Positions 47,001 to 60,100 of a stretch of 64,000 nucleotides of DNA are shown piece by piece. The DNA comes from Bryum argenteum (taxonomy: Eukaryota; Streptophyta; Bryopsida; Bryales; Bryaceae): contig CM073322.1 in the NCBI GenBank assembly GCA_037043015.1, forward strand, positions 22,844,364 to 22,908,363, read 5' to 3'. The position numbers were made by a program, and so were the translations under genes. The notes under the pieces were generated by a model, which was not told the DNA's origin, did not search any database, and saw only the letters and a list, made by a program, of their open reading frames with translations. The first letter of the stretch is position 1. The number at the start of each line of letters is the position of its first letter.

Positions 47001-48856
47001 GCTCCAGCTGCCGATGCGTGATGCTGATATACAACGTCTCTGCAAGCAATCCCAAACGAGGGCTCTTCAAGGGTCGGTTAACAGCTCTACTGCTTAGTTA
47101 TCTTTATGTGTATCAAAGTTCTATTTGTTACAGAATCGTTGTTACTTGAAAGCATATAATACAGCAGCATATTCTCTTCAATTGCACTGATATTCGTCTT
47201 GGAAAATGTGAATTGTGACAGGTATGAGTCATTAGTAGGTCCTCATCGTGGGAGCAACTTGTACAACGAAGCGCGCTCACAGTTTATGTCCGCTATCCAG
47301 ATTAAGTGTGACAAGGTCTCGTTAATCAATTCTGAGAAAATCACCACTCTATTGAGCAATGCTAAACAAGCCTATCAGGAAGCATATGGAAGCACTATTC
47401 AGACTGGAGTTTTGGGAGCTGATGGAGCTCAGAGTGATGGTCAACAGAATGACGATAAGAAACAGGATGAGGCTCCCATATCTCCCAAGAGACTTCTTGA
47501 CATTCACAAGGCGGGCATTAAGGCCGGACAGGAGGCCTTTGAAAACTTTGTCAAGGCTGCAGGGCTGCCATGGGTGGGCCCAGGGGATGACCGATATGAC
47601 TTCCAGATGTATACAACTTTGCAATATTCTAAGAAGCAGTACGAGAAGCTTCGGGTATGTGTTCATTTCTCAGGTCTTGTAGTACGCTGCTTTAATCCTA
47701 GTGTGCCTTTCGTTACTTCGTCTTTTGATCTTTGAACCGATTCTAAAGTTTGTCCGTTGTGAATATGCAGGATGAGAATGAGAAAGTAATTCTGGCTTAT
47801 GTTGCAATGCGGGCTGCGAAATTGGCTCTGCTATACAAGGAAGCAGTAGCTAATATCACTCCTTTTCCGGACAACGATGAAGTTCTTTCCGCGAAGGTTA
47901 GTACGTTCGATCTCTAATCCCATAAAGAGTGGTACTCAAGCAACGACACCAGGTTGAATATAATGTAGAACTGGTATAGCAGACTGTCGTAGTGAAACTT
48001 TTCTACGAAGTCAGACTATGTTTTAGTTCCTGTGTTGACTAGCTCGGTGGTGACCTGTTGAATTGCAGGCTGATGAACTGGCGAAGAAGACTTTAGAGGA
48101 GTTCGCCACCACATTGAAGGATTACACATCAGCTAATGGAGTGGACGAGAAAAGGAAGGAACTCAACGCTCAAATTCAGGAAACGCATGCCCGACTTCTC
48201 AACAAGAATACCGCGTTGATGGCCGCATTTTGTTACGATCCCCTTCAGGAAGCCTATCGGGAGCTTCGTATGCAGGTAAATAGCCCCTCCTTATATCTCT
48301 ATGTGGTTTTAGTAAGTGGTAGTCTTCATCGTGACTGCTCCTGATACTTTGCACCGTATTGCAGGAATGTGAGATGAATTACCAGAACATGTGGCTGACC
48401 CGGACGTGGTGGTCTCGAAAATGCCTGTGGCCCGGACCTCGTTATACTTTCGGCTTCAAGTACGCTGCTTTCAAAACTGCACAGAAGCACCTGGACAGGG
48501 CACAAGCTGAGCCTCGCAAGGGAAGCAATGAGGTTGGTGTGGTTCTTAGCCAAGCAACTCGGACCAAGGTGATTCAATCTTGGGTTGAACACGACTTGGC
48601 ACGCTTCTCCACCATAGTATTCTTTAACTTCAGTCTGTTGAGTGCCATTGTCGTGATTCTCCTCACCAGTGTGTCGTGGCTATTTGGACGATTGGGCTTG
48701 AGTAGTAGGGACGACAGCAAGGATGATCAGACATCCGGTAGCTCCCCTTTGGAACGCTCCCCGTACAAAAAGGACCCCTCCCCATTCAGAAAAAAGGAGG
48801 GCGCTGGCGCATTTGTTCCGAGGGGATCACCCAATTACTACCATCTAGATTCTTGA
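44039..48856 (+). CDS. guanylate-binding-protein-like large GTPase, membrane anchored
   Basis: Eleven exons join without a frame break to 958 residues: 44039-44349, 44689-44951, 45098-45193, 45360-45613, 45936-46356, 46644-46761, 46917-47072, 47222-47654, 47771-47896, 48069-48275 and 48365-48856. Residues 1-23 (MAAMKNVLLYLVFLIALRHGVCG) look like a signal peptide. The P-loop GPYHGGKS is formed across the first intron. It is followed by GAVPDPETRGIW, DTEGFYGEGATRSYDAR (switch and Walker B-like) and an (R/T)D-type region. A helical GBP C-terminal domain follows. Near the end, TIVFFNFSLLSAIVVILLTS is a membrane span, then a basic-acidic tail. This matches plant GBPL proteins of the secretory or ER membrane. 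GTP hydrolysis and membrane remodelling are family knowledge; the specific role is unknown. It looks like an intact host gene. Confidence 0.92.
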
Positions 48857-49547
48857 TTTCCCTCGTGCCGCTAGTTCCTTGTTCATGCAGGCACGCAAAG
48901 TTTTGTCCTTCCAGCCTTAGATAACATCATCTGCATTAGTGTACAGCTCTTCGTGGTAACTTAGTTGGGGAGCTTTCTTGTCTCAAGTGCAGTGTACCAT
49001 TTTAGCGAAGTTGTTTTCACAGGGAGAAGATAGTGATCGAACTCACGCAGTTCAAGAGTTTTTAGTTCGGCTCGTATACACTGAATTTGCTAGAAATGTG
49101 CTGTTGGGCACGGACTCGACAGTTGCTCAACGACTGTGTCAGGCTTCGAAATTCGGATGACTTCAGATTGTGGCAGTAATTTAGATTGTAGGTGGAATGT
49201 TCCTGTTAGAACTCACAACCAGTTATTTTAAATTGAGGCACATGCTTATTGCCCTTAACTTGAATCTTCAATTGCAGTGTTATGCTCTTACACCTTTTGT
49301 AATGCAGATGTTAGTTGCATTTCCACGTCAACATAGTCGTGTATGTCACCAGTATTTACCCTCTTCAACAAGCAGATCTTTCCTGTAACAGCGGCAAGAC
49401 AATGACCATTTTATCGTGGGTCCAGTTCTCAACCTGCCCAAAGTGAACGTCCTTTTGATGCTACGACTACTATCACCAGATGAGATGCGACGATAAGTAT
49501 TACCAAGTGAGCACACACCATGTGCTAGCTTTAGATACCCATTTACC
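48857..49547. other. 3' flank of the guanylate-binding-like gene
   Basis: Presumed 3' untranslated region and spacer; no gene recognised. Confidence 0.4.
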
Positions 49548-49680
49548 GCCGGGTGTCTCATATCTATACTTGGGCAATATCCGCCTGACCATCGAGTATC
49601 TCTAATTTTATACTTGGTTAATATCCGCCTGACTACCGGGTGTCTCTTATCTATACTTGGTTAATATCCGCCTGACAATG
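49548..49680. repeat. 44-bp tandem repeat, three units
   Basis: ATATCCGCCTGAC recurs at 44-bp steps (about 49579, 49623 and 49667), with CCGGGTGTCTC and TATACTTGGTTA in step. Confidence 0.9.
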
Positions 49681-50460
49681 GTGAAACCCCATCGCGTCAC
49701 ATTGGAGTTTGAGGTGAGCACATCACAAGAATGTGCCGCGTGTTCCAACTGTTCAACTTCGAACGCCCTTCAGAACCTCCACCATTAAGGTACAGGCACC
49801 TATAACGGAGAACTTAAGCATTTGAGCATGGAGTGGCTGTGATTATGAAGGAGCAGTTATTTCTCCTTTGTAGGGAAATAAGGTCCATGAAGAATGGAAA
49901 TTTTTAATTTTTTTTTCAAGGAAATCTGAAATTACTACAAATTTTTGAGTCAAAAAGTAGCCCAGACACACAACCGCCATATAGCTTCACCCATTTCGGA
50001 TAGGAATAAAAGCAGTGAAGGAAAATCCATTGCTGAGAAACCATAACAGACATCATGCAAATGGACCATGGAGAGAACCTAAAACGGACAAGTCTGGACC
50101 ACAAAGCTAACTTAGAAGCCCCCAATTCTAGCCATAGCCATATTTCCGTATTTGGTAATTAGCAATTTCCGTATTTGAGTGCACCAGTTTCGGCTACCTC
50201 CCCTCCACTATGAGATCATGCACCGCACTCTTGACGGATAAAATTATCTCTTTTTGGTTCAACCATGCGCGGCAAAGAGAAAACCTACTTACCCGGTCAT
50301 GGGGGTGCTAACTGGTATGGGTGTCTGTACCTTAGTCCTCAGAGTGCAAGAATATTCTTGTGCTGTCAAGTTTTGATAGGTATTTCTGCCTAAAAAATTG
50401 CACATGTACAGTTATTTCTGTAAAAAATAATCAGGTTGTTTCAAAAATGTTAGAAGTACA
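49681..50460. other. intergenic, no gene recognised
   Basis: Short frames only. Confidence 0.3.
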
Positions 50461-50630
50461 AAGAAAAGCATATGTATGTGAGTATTTTCTGACCACAAGT
50501 ACCCATACTCGTACTTTGATAACCATGAAACTCACATGTCCAATACAAAAGTGTTGAAAGTCCGAAGAAAAGCATATGTATGTGAAAAATTCTTGACACA
50601 AGTACCCATACTTGTACTGTGATAGTGTGC
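50461..50630. repeat. tandem duplication of about 104 bp
   Basis: AAGAAAAGCATATGTATGTG starts at 50461 and 50565. ACAAGTACCCATACT follows in both units. Confidence 0.88.
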
Positions 50631-50644
50631 ATCACCCCGACATG

Positions 50645-50700
50645 GAAGAATGAAACCCACGACCTCCTCACCGCGAGCCATGAGCCCTAACCACCAAGCC
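50645..50700 (-). other. possible tRNA-derived SINE head
   Basis: On the minus strand, CTTGGTGGTTAGGGCTCATGG resembles an A box and GGGTTTCATTCTTCC a degenerate B box, with tRNA-like spacing. It lies at the edge of the 104-bp duplication. No second copy in the window. Confidence 0.3.
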
Positions 50701-53104
50701 CATGTTTGTGATTGCAAAGTAGTAAAAAATGCTACAAATATTTTTAGTGAGTATCACGCAATGCAGCTCAGAGTAAGTTTCTGAGCCAAAACAGCAACCC
50801 AGTTTCTCGTCATTTTACACTAATCTGATGCAGGAAAGTAACGATATTGCTAGGAAACAACCGACATAAAGGCAACCAAAGCATGCCTTGCTGCATAAGT
50901 ATGAGAAGGGCTTCGGCCAGGGGCATTGGGACGCATGTGTTTGCTGGGTATCATGCATTTGGTATCCCTTCCTTTGTTAGTGGCCATGGAAACAAACTTG
51001 CTGCAACATGAACCCAAGTGGTTGACAATGCTTAGAACAGTGCTTAATTTGAGCACCGGCATTCCAGGGGCTTGACAGTAGAATGTGTGACCACCATCTT
51101 TCCACACAAGTAGGCATTTTTCATGGTCCAAACTTTATGTGGCAGCATCTATTGGGCATGTATTCAGGAAACGGGTGTGCTAGCTAGTCACTTCCTTATT
51201 TGGCCTGGAGCTCCTGTGTATCCAGGCTCTTGTCATGGAACTTTCCCAGTTTATTGAATATGTGTTTTTATTATTTCATGAATTTATATTATCAGAAATG
51301 TCATTTGATTTCTTTGTTCATGAAAGCTACAGCAGTAAGTATTTATTTAAAGCAGAATGTCAAATACTTAGTGTGGGACAACCTAAATTCACTATTTAGC
51401 AGATAAATAGTTACCTGATTGATCAGGGTATCAGATTCATTTGACCTTTTCTTGTTGACATTGTCCGCATGACACAAGACATAGGTCAAGTAATGTACAA
51501 AGTATTGTAGATTTGTAAGATTAAGAGCCTCTCCCCATGCTCTAACCGAGCCGCTTTAATTTGAGGGTGAGGATGGTTTCCATACGATTTGGAGACATTG
51601 ATGTATAAAAATAAAAGCGGTTTAATTTTTAATTTTTAGTGGAACCTCTATTTGCCAACAAGGCTAGATGAACCCTCTTGATAAGAGCATGGCCGCTTAT
51701 TATTTAACTAAAAACAACAAGGAACTCGCAACTATTGCGGGGGTGCCTTCACGAAGGAGTGCCATTGTTTAGGCATAGAACGCAATATGGCTTCCGTGCA
51801 CACTCAAAATTCCTTTGTGGTCTGCTGTCTTGACGTGCACAAAATACTTCTCGCAATCCTCTACAAGCATCGGTTATCGCTTTTCTCATGTTGGGATACA
51901 AAGCTTAATGGAAGTTGTGGAGAGGAAAGTTGAGCGAGAATGCTCTGGAACACACTTGGTTGGGTGGAAACTCGTGGGAACGATCAGACGTGCATGGATA
52001 TAGGTGGGACTCTTGGTAAATTTTGGGCGCACAATCTTAGAAAGAACTATGAAAACTCCGTATTTGGCGTTGATTTTCTCGCCAAGAGTAGCCATGCCCT
52101 ATTATGGGTCACCCTCTTTCTTAAGTTAGGAGGATTCTTCCCTCATTTTAGTGACTAGGTACCTTCTTTGTCCTCCATTCTTTGTGGAGCTCACATTAAT
52201 TGTTTTTCCCACGTTTAGCTAAATTGAGTGAAGGAGTTTGAAGGTGCCGTTCACACATGAGGGGTACATTCCTACACATTCCCCCATTCCCACACACGGC
52301 TGAAACTGACTTGTAAGAAACTTCGAAGCAGCTGCACATGAATGGAGCTTACGAAATGAATTGTAGCAACCAATTTCGGAGTCATGAGATTTAGTTGCTG
52401 AAAATAAAACATTCCAACCGACAAGGCCCCGAATTCAGGCACAATAAATCTGTCGTTGGGTCAAACCCATTCGTAGCACCAAAGTAAGCGCATCCCAGAT
52501 ATCCTGAGCCTGGCATCTGTACCGTTCTCGTGAACACCCGGCTATGGAGACCTGTCTGTCTTGAGTAGCTTCCCCTACGTTCCTCCTCAGCAATTCCCAG
52601 GCTACAAAATTGCGCTCTCATTCGAGGTGACGACCATTGCATCAAGCGAGCAGGAAATCAGAGTATCCTTTGTGTTGATCGAGTAGGTCGTCGATGCTGT
52701 CAATGATATCTTCATGATTTTCTCATTGCCACTTTGCCATTCTTGTTTGACGAATAATGGTGGACTGGAGAAAATGAGATGAGGTGAGCCTCACATGATC
52801 ACAAGTATCTGGCATGGTATGTAACTGATCAGAGGATTATGTGTAATAATCAGAGCATGGGGCTTTGCGACTCACATGTATTCTACATACCAGATTCTAG
52901 CATGATTCTTGTGCAAGTAGTCGACTTCTTGGTATCCTGACCGTGAATCTGGATTGGATAGATTGAAAGTGAAAGGGTGCACGATATTGAAAGATTTCAG
53001 AGTCAAAAGCCTTCGAAGGAGTCCTGGAACAGAAATATCGGGCTGCTCATACATTTTCTAAGTTAAGCGAGGCATCATTCATCAGCCCATTTCATTTTGT
53101 GAGT
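50701..53104. other. intergenic, upstream of aminotransferase
   Basis: No gene recognised. Near 51530-51700, GAGCCTCTCCCCATGCTC and, inverted, AAGAGCATGG may be the ends of a degraded MITE. Confidence 0.3.
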
Positions 53105-56100
53105 ATGGTATCGGAAAAGGCATTTCCCGAAAATGGATCAGTCGAGCTTTCTCCACCGGTCGTCAATGGGGCGCCACCGAAAACGGAGGTTCACCCCAAG
53201 GCCATCATGCATCTCGTGCAGTTGATCATTCTTGGTAGAATGTACTGACAAAGTTGAAGGTGCAGGGAGGAGAATGGAATGTGCAAGCATGTCGTGCAGC
53301 GATAGAGAGCTCCAATCCAATCCGTGAGCTTCTGGAGTCTTTACACATCGTACCGTCGACGAAGAAAGCGACTATCTCATTAGCACAAGGAGATCCGACT
53401 GCTTTCGGCCACATGACAGTGCCGGATGCCGCAGTGGAGGCTATGGTGGCAGTTACCAAAAGTTCACTGCACAACGGCTACACACACTCCGCCGGATCCC
53501 CCGAATGCCGCAAGTAAGCAAGCTAGGTCCGTCCACCATCGAATCAGCACCATGCAACTCCTGGTGCTAAAGTATGAATTCTGTTGCAGGGCGGTGGCTG
53601 ATTACCATTCAAAAGCGCTCCCTGTGAAGCTGACGGCGGACGACGTAGGGATTACAGTCGGATGCTCGCAAGCAATTCAGTTGTGCATTGCGGCGTTCGC
53701 CACTCCAGGAGCGAATATGCTCCTTCCTCGACCAGGGTTTCCGATCTACGAGACATTTTGCAAGTATTACGGTGTGGGGTGCCGGTTCTATGACCTGCTT
53801 CCGGAACGTAACTGGGAGGTCGACTTGGACCAAGTCCTGGCTCTTGCTGATAGCCACACTGTGGCTTGGATCATTTGCAATCCGAGCAATCCATGTGGGT
53901 CTGTGTGGAAGTACCAGCATCTGATCAAGGTAGCAGCAGCAGTGATCAGCTTGATCGATTCTAGCTAGCTAGCTATCCATCAGTGCATCGATGTGAGCAG
54001 TTTCGATTCAATGGACTGGTTTGTGCAGGTTGCAAATGCTGCGGAGAGATTGAAGGTGCCGATCATTTCTGATGAAATCTATGCGAGTATGGTGTTTGGG
54101 GCGACAGAGTTCACTCCGATGGCGGCATTGTCGATGAAGGTGCCGGTGTTGACAGTGGGCGGAATCTCCAAGCGTTGGCTTGCTCCTGGTTGGCGACTCG
54201 GCTGGATCCTTATTGCTGATCCTAAAGGAATTCTTACCAGAGGCAGAGTGAGTGTCTTCGCCGACCCTTTCGTCGATAATCTCAATTCACTTTTTAAAAA
54301 AAATGGAGAATTCCGTAAAATTGGCACTTTTGGTGGTTAGAATTTGGGTCTCGAAAAAAAAAAAAAAAGTGATAACAAAAAGAAGAAATGCAGAAGAAAT
54401 GCAGGGGCTTTGTAATGGCATTGGAGGTGTTATTTTGGAAACATAACTAGATTTGCCTCTAGAATGACACATTCGGACAAAGTGGTTGTTTTGGTATGTT
54501 GAAACGGCTCTTGCAGTATTGCTTGTTTAACAAATATGCCTTCAAGATTCTTTTGAGTTGGCTTCTGGAAGTATTGGTGGAAGAGAACATTTAGAACATC
54601 AAGATTGTCTATTGTCTATGTTGGCTCATAGGTGTATCAACATAAATCTTATTTGTAGGTTGATCGAACTTAGTGTGTAGCTGAATGTATCCTAGGAGAT
54701 TCTTCAAGTACGACATAGGGTAAATCTTCATGTTGCATGATATCAACCTTTAACGAATCTTTAAAACTTAAATGATTTGAGATTTACATGAGGTTTGGCT
54801 ATAGTCGAGTTTACAACAATCAGATTGATTGAAATTTGTCAATTGTACTTTTGTGATGTACAATTTGTTAATTTAAAACCTTGTGTCGTGATAGTTTCAA
54901 GTTTTTCTTATGAAAATTGCTATTATGAATGGGTGATGTTGACTACATTTATTTTTACTCCTCAAAATGTAAATGGTTTGGTACTTCAGATTGTGGAGGC
55001 ACTTACAAGACTCATGCAAATGACAATTGGAACCTCAACACTCTCTCAGGTAAGATGTTTCAAGATATCTGATTATTGCTTTATAAGTAGATTTTATTAA
55101 ACTAGGCAAATGGATGTATATAAAGCAGTACACATAGCTTTTACATTCATTCTTGTGGATTTAGGTTTGTTCTATATTTATGATACGAGAAAATGACTAT
55201 TTTCACACTAAATGACTGAAAGATTTTAACCTTTTATTTAGGCTGCGTTGCCAAGGATGCTATTGAACACCCCTTCACCTTTCTTCGAGAATACCTTGAA
55301 GTCATTGAAAGTTGGGTCTCAAATATGTCTTGAGTATGTTCAACGCATTCCCGGCCTATATTGTCCTACAAAGCCACAAGGGGCTATGTATATCATGGTA
55401 TGGATCACTCTCTCAAAATCACATTCTCTTTTGAAGAGTTTAACTAGATATTGCTATACTATTCAAATGTGCTTGTAATAATATATGAATTGTAATGAGT
55501 ATACCGTATTGTCCTATAGGTCAGGATTGATTCCGCCAAATTTAGAGACATCAAAAATGATGTGCAATTTGCATCGATGTTGGTGGAAGAAGAAGCTGTC
55601 GTTGTACTTCCAGGTGATTATAACCTCAGTTTCAAAATACCTTTAAACTATACATATAACGTACCTGTGAACAAAGTACAATTTGTACAAACTAAATAAA
55701 GTTTCTCAAAGAAGTTAAAATATTGATGAGATTATTTGGTGTTTAGATGACTTGCTAAATTCAACATATACTCCAATTGGTTTGAAGCATGTTTATATTT
55801 GTGATCTGAAAACCTTTTTTTCTCTAGCCAAGAAGAGAGTGAAACCATTTTAATTAGATCATATTTTGCTCTTGAAATCTAAGATAAAGGACAATAGGTT
55901 GTCAATTTCACTTGTGAGTTTTAGGAATATGTACCTCATGCTAATTTAGCTTCTTATTTTATGGTGTGTAGGTACCGCTTTTGGTTCTCCAAATTGGTTG
56001 AGGATTGCATTTGCCACTCCATTACCATTGCTTAAAGAGGCATGGGAGCGTATCCATTATTTTTGCATACGACACCTTACAACCATTCCATGCATGAGCT

Positions 56101-56105
56101 TTTGA
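53105..56105 (+). CDS. tyrosine aminotransferase (PLP-dependent class I/II)
   Basis: Eight exons: 53105-53188, 53266-53513, 53590-53929, 54029-54247, 54990-55049, 55242-55397, 55520-55613 and 55972-56105, giving 444 residues, close to the usual 420-450. The first donor (ACGGAG|gttcac) is inferred; it keeps the phase and joins PPKTE to GGEWNVQA. Motifs in order: SLAQGDPTAFGH, GYTHSAGSPECRKAVADY, LLPRPGFPIYETF, CNPSNPCG (substrate/PLP Asn), SDEIYA, SKRWLAPGWRLGW with the PLP lysine, and GSPNWLRIAFATP with the carboxylate-binding Arg. The enzyme converts tyrosine to 4-hydroxyphenylpyruvate, feeding tocopherol, plastoquinone and phenolic synthesis. Close relatives act on nicotianamine or other amino acids, so the substrate is inference. 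Introns are AT-rich and one (54248-54989) is about 740 bp. No defect seen. Confidence 0.92.
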
Positions 56106-57765
56106 GCTTTGTTCCATGGTTGATTTGTTTAGTGGAGAGACTCAATCACTATAGATTTTCATTATTCTGGTTTAAGCATTAGTACCAAATTTTCTCTTTG
56201 TAAATAAAATCATAGACGTGAAGGACAAAAAAATGTTTTGAGTATTAATTTGGCAAATTGCAACAACATTGAACACCATTTGATTATCAAATAAAACCCC
56301 ATCTTTACATTCTCAACATGAGATATGTCACATTCACCTATTTCTAGAGTTCCCTACAGAAAAACTGTTTTTAATTTCAAATAATTTAACCAGAATCACT
56401 ATATGATTCTCTCATTTAATTCAACCTATTTTATGAAACCACACAATTTTGTAGTTTTATCAAGTTAAACTAAACCATACAATTTTGTGGTTTTATCAAG
56501 TTAAACTATTTGATTGTGTAGAAAACTAGTCAAATATGGCATAGATGTAGGATATTGAAAATCTCTTCATTAATTTTTCTCCTTGAATTTTCTAATGCTT
56601 ACAAACATCATTAGCTAAAATTGTATGTACCGCAAGAAAACTACCCACATTGACCCATCTTCACATATCTCTACTTTATTGCATGTTATAATCTTACCAA
56701 ACAAGGTAGACCTTCCTAGCATCACATCTCCCAACTTTGATTTCCTTGATAAATTATGCATACAAATTGCACTTCAAAACTTTGCTCAATCATAAAAAGT
56801 GTCTTAATTAGGTACATGAACCTCGACACAAAGGTGCGAATGACCAAAACCAAATTTACCACAACCTATCTTGCAATCCATCTCCAATTACAACAAAAAC
56901 GCCAAAATATAAAATGTGCTATCAAAGGTATTACAAAGTCCACAGATGAGCCATAAATGATGTGGTAGTGCAGACATAGTCTACAAAATACTCCCGAATG
57001 ATTTTCATAAGCCTGCAAAACACCGGTGCTCCCATAAAACTTCTTCTCAAGGATAGTCTTAGAACCACAATGCCTAGTATTCTGTGTAACAGAAGTGGTT
57101 TGTAAACTGCAATCACTTGATGGCAGAGTATCAAATTCTACAACTCCTTTTTAAAAGAAGGCGATTCATGTCATGACCAAAGTTTCGACGCAATCATGGA
57201 GCTCCAGTGAGCAGAACGTGCAAGCTCTATCTGAACATAGCTTCCCCACTCTCCGTTTAGTCATATCTTTTCAGTTTCAAGAGCACATTAAGAAAAGGTT
57301 AAAAGGTTGATAACCTTGACTGTATCTTCGCTTCTCCTGCAAACAGCGTGAATCTTATGAATCGCCACTTAACATGCCCCATTCAGTGTCCACATTCTTC
57401 CTTCGAATGGTATTCTTCATCATCCTCGATCGATGGCCCTTCATCAACTCCGGCACCGCTCGGAAAAATAAGCATAAGGCTCCTTCTTGGCCGATCAGAC
57501 TTGGTGCGTTTCCAGAATAAGTCAGAAAGCTTCAGTAGAAGCGAACGAAAAGGGCACTGACACCATCGTCTTTACCGGGCGATCGAGATCTCAGTAGCCG
57601 GTTTTTTTTTACATATCCTTCATACCATATCTAGGTAGGAATCACCTGATAGATGGATATAAGTTTCATCCAATTTCCCCCGGCAAAATAGAGGATATAG
57701 AGTGACTTTTCTGAAGATGCATATGATGTTCGAATTGCAGTGATGCATCCTTTATGTATATGTAC
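56106..57765. other. spacer between convergent aminotransferase and GT61 genes
   Basis: It contains the 3' flanks of both genes. A minus-strand frame at 57371-57560 (reading DLFWKRTKSDRPRRS, ending EDDEEYHSKEECGH) has coding-like composition and follows an acceptor-like GTGTCAG. It could be a remnant exon or an alternative 3' exon of the GT61 gene, but the splice phase does not fit. Confidence 0.35.
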
Positions 57766-59166
57766 TTACCATCCAAGCTGAGCTCGTAATGAGGATCGCT
57801 GCTTCTGCACAACGCGAAGAAGCGCCTCCAGCTGCTGCAGGTCGATCACCAGGGGCTGCCGACGAGCGAAGTTCTTGCACCACATCATGCGGAAGCAAGC
57901 ATCCCAGCCGAAGAGGGAGAGGAGCCGAAACGACAAGCTGTCATCTGGTCTAGCGCCCAGCAACGGGTACACATCAATCCCTGCAGCATGTGTGAAGTTC
58001 CGGAACGCATCCGTGTGGTACAGATACGGGAAAACCTCCACTACAACTGCCCCGGGCCTTGCGAACAAGAAATTCACGTTCTGTGATCCGTGCGGGACCA
58101 GAAACAAATCATCCTCTGCCACAGCCCGCACTTGCTCGCAGAAGCTGCCAATTCCACCCGAGCGATGCTCCACGGGTACCATCAACGTCCGTTCCATCAC
58201 TTTCCCCGCGTCCAGTTTGTTGGAAAGCTTGCGTGACCCCGAGCTTCGGTCCAAAACTATCGCTCGACTTATCGGCCATGACGCATTTTTAGCTTCGATG
58301 TTGCAGTAACCCAAGACCTGCCCACAAACACAGCTCAGTACTCAAGAATCTCAAAACATGCCCCCAAATGGTAGAGTTCATTATAGCAGTACCTGAGATC
58401 GCAACCAGGAGTTTGTGGCAACATCAGGTACATACTTCACATGGGTCGGACCAGAGAAGAGCACGGCGTCTTTGAAGCAGAAAGAGTCGTCTTTGTGAAT
58501 AGGGAGGGTGTGGTAGCGAACGGGGAGATCAAGCGCAGTTAACAAACCCTTGCCCCACACTGAGATATCGTTCGGTGAAGCAAACCATTGCAGATTGGCA
58601 CTTTTATTAAGAAACTGCTTGAGCAGATAAGCAGGAACGAGCTTCTCGGCTTCGTGGTGAGGGTTAGGTTTTCCTGCAGGAAGAAAGCGTTGATCGAGCA
58701 CGAGGCTAAAGCCTTGCACCCAATGCCAACCCACGTTGCAATTGGAGTCTCGCTCAACCGGAACAGTGAGCTTCTCCCCGAAGAAGCGCATGAAATTTGG
58801 AACAGCCGGTGAGTTCTGCTCGTGACAGAGCCGGATTTTGTCAGAGGCGAAGCATATGTTTTGAACTCGAGGAAAGCACTCCGAATTGCACTCTCCTGTG
58901 CAGTAGAGTTGCGAAGTGAGGGAGGGGGTTGTGGAGCAAGCGTGAGGAGTGATGGGATCCGGAGAGTAGGAACGCGGAAGCGATTCCGGTGAGAGAAGGA
59001 AGACGATGGTGATTATGAGCAGGAAAGCCAGACACGCTCTCACTAGAAGTCGAATGCTTACACGCGGCACAGAATTCGGCCGCAGCCTTGCCATCCATGT
59101 ACACAAAGCGCCCTCCACCCTGCCCTTGCCCCGCTTACGTCTCCTGCTCCACCCCGAGGGAAGCAT
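57766..59166 (-). CDS. GT61-family (DUF563) glycosyltransferase, type II membrane protein
   Basis: Exon 1 is 59166-58393 (CTCAG|gtactg) and exon 2 is 58317-57766, phase 0, 441 residues. A start at the internal Met (MARLRPNS, 59091) is also possible. Residues about 40-62 (LLVRACLAFLLIITIVFLL) form an N-terminal membrane anchor after basic residues, giving Golgi type II topology. Downstream are CTGECNSECFPRVQNICF, GWHWVQGF and HTLPIHKDDSFCF. The C-terminal GT61 core is present: FCEQVRAVAEDDLFLVPHGS, then QNVNFLFARPGAVVVEVFPY. The family adds xylose or arabinose to N-glycans or xylan in the Golgi, and also includes EOGT-like enzymes. Exact activity is unknown. The stop TGGTAA overlaps a perfect donor GATG|gtaagt, so a longer spliced isoform cannot be excluded. 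Confidence 0.88.
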
Positions 59167-60100
59167 TTGGTCACATGCCCAGCCTTAAACTCGACTACAA
59201 TCACGACTTAATCTTCACCCCCACATTCACAAACGTGATCACCTTCCTCATGCCCAGCCTGAACTCGATCAAAACCTAATTGGCACCACCTTTCTTCACA
59301 AGAGAACCTTCCACAGTCTATCACACTGGTTGCCTGTTCAGACTCTGCATCGCACAAATGCCTTAAACCCTATACTCCACCTCGAAGTCGATCAATATCC
59401 AACATACGATCTGCAAACACCATGAACTTGCGAGACGAGACTCTAGATGAGGTCAAGTCCTCTTAAACCCTAAACCTTCGACATCCCTAGTCCTCGAGAT
59501 TGTTGCATCGAATAGACTGTTTCAGAAAATCGAAATTTACAAGGAGAGTGGAAATTGGACAGGACGAAGAGGACGAGGGGGCGCGAGGCTCTACAGTATA
59601 CTACGATTCAGGGTTTCTGGTACAGTAGTGCGAGTAACTAACCTGCGGATTCCGACATCATTGCTCACTGTTATCTTTGAATCTGATTAGTATCTCGAGA
59701 AGAATAGGGGTCGCCTGCACGACGTTGGCGACTAGCCACGATCCATCGGTGCAACTTAGAATTGAAATTTGAGTGTGCAACCAAAGGCCTGTTCGGTAGA
59801 CTGGAGAGCCCTCAATTACATGACAAGAAAACCCATAAACTGAATGCAGTTTAGCCATCGCCAGCCCTGATAAAATTCCACTGAATATCTTACCACCAAA
59901 GGTGCGAGTATGCAATCAAAAGCATGTTAGACAGGATCTGGCGAAGAATCTCGAAAGCTTTCTCTACGGACTAGAATTTGTCCTCTCTCCCATTCTGCGT
60001 TAGGGAGATTGCATTAATGCATGGTTCCTCCAAAGGCCGGAGCTTGAGGAGTTTCATTCATCACAATGTTACATGGACAACTCTGCAGTTCCAAACCATG
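59167..60100. other. upstream region of GT61 gene
   Basis: Presumed promoter and 5' region; several AAACCCTA-type words (telo-box-like) occur at 59357-59475. No gene recognised. Confidence 0.35.

Noticed and set aside
54287-54472. Coding frame in intron 4 of the aminotransferase
   Set aside because: Caused by a poly-A run inside the intron; exon boundaries on both sides are supported by conserved motifs.
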